Position numbers and translations under genes: made by a program. Positions 63,783-64,000 of a stretch of 64,000 bases of DNA are shown in pieces. The stretch is from Collinsella aerofaciens. GTDB lineage: Bacteria > Actinomycetota > Coriobacteriia > Coriobacteriales > Coriobacteriaceae. Under the pieces are notes generated by a model. That model worked only from the letters and a program-made list of their open reading frames with translations. It was not told the DNA's origin and searched no databases. Where the stretch lies: positions 868,001-932,000 of the forward strand of contig NAKE01000001.1 of assembly GCA_008680965.1 (NCBI GenBank), read 5' to 3'. Within the stretch, counting starts at the first letter, position 1. Each line of letters begins with the position of its first letter.

Positions 63783-64000
63783 TTAGCCCTCCTTGCGGAC
63801 CTTTTGTAGATAGCGGTAGACGCTGGGCTCAGAGATGCCAAGCGCGGCGGCGGCGCAGGCAACGGCGCCCTTGAGCATAAACACGCCGTTTCCGTTGAGA
63901 TGGCGGATAACATCGACGCGGTCGGCCTGGCCGAGCGAGGCGACATCCTGCCCGCGGCTTTCGAGCAACTCGGAAATACTGCGGTCGATGAGCTCCTGTG
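63783..64000 (-). CDS. YheO-like (PAS/HTH) transcriptional regulator, C-terminal part
   Basis: The frame stays open to the window edge, so the start is outside. The visible 72 residues (ELIDRSISELLESRG ... RVDVIRHLNGNGVFMLKGAV ... ALGISEPSVYRYLQKVRKEG) match the HTH_22 end of YheO/DauR regulators, which have a PAS-like domain before it. The recognition helix is near SEPSVYRYLQ. The target is unknown. Confidence 0.8.
   Translation of the reverse strand, partial: QELIDRSISELLESRGQDVASLGQADRVDVIRHLNGNGVFMLKGAVACAAAALGISEPSVYRYLQKVRKEG

Overview
The window looks like chromosomal DNA of a high-GC Gram-positive of the class Coriobacteriia, most likely Collinsella or a close relative. This call rests on remembered protein resemblance and gene order, not on a database search. 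Supporting signs are actinobacterial-type RpoB and RpoC, linked rplJL-galU-rpoBC, a fused AccD-AccA, FabK as the enoyl reductase, a FeoA-FeoB fusion, and many GTG/TTG starts behind good Shine-Dalgarno sites. I found no tRNA, rRNA or CRISPR array.

Layout. 1-4.6 kb: an MscS channel, a broken surface 5'-nucleotidase, and one partial and one complete copy of an IS3-family element. 4.6-12 kb: a three-gene ABC uptake operon, a WYL-type regulator, asnS, a PTS IIA protein and an esterase-like hydrolase. 12-20 kb: feoAB, an MFS exporter, a GH13 glycosidase, a DNA glycosylase, an unknown protein and an aminotransferase. 20-31 kb: rplJ, rplL, galU, rpoB, rpoC. 31-33 kb: an ECF sigma factor with a membrane-anchored partner. 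33-37 kb: rpsL-rpsG-fusA-rpsJ. 37-47 kb: birA divergent from a compact fatty-acid operon, fabH-acpP-fabK-fabD-fabG-fabF-accB-fabZ-accC-accDA. BirA would biotinylate AccB, AccC and AccDA would make malonyl-CoA, and the Fab enzymes would extend it. 47-50 kb: a PTS EIIC, a cation efflux protein and a phosphatase. 50.7-56.6 kb: rplC-D-W-B-rpsS-rplV-rpsC-rplP-rpmC-rpsQ-rplN-rplX, after which the usual ribosomal cluster stops. 56.6-64 kb: palindromic repeats with a probable transposase remnant, an oxidoreductase/DeoR pair, a third IS copy, an RluA-type synthase, a U32 peptidase and the end of a YheO-like regulator.

Four things stand out. (1) Three very large hairpins share a core (67 bp identical in two of them), while their 31-35 bp arms are perfectly self-complementary but unrelated between copies; each lies just upstream of a ribosomal-protein operon (rplJ, rpsL, rplC). 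(2) About fourteen small intergenic palindromes have different stems but the same CTGTCCC or CCGTCCC core beside the 3' arm. (3) All three IS3-family ends seen here lie in one such palindrome, cut at the same base; the palindrome keeps one orientation while the IS does not. (4) The RpoC C-terminus carries a domain that aligns without gaps to the DNA-binding C-terminal domain of the RNA polymerase alpha subunit, including its key DNA-contact residues.
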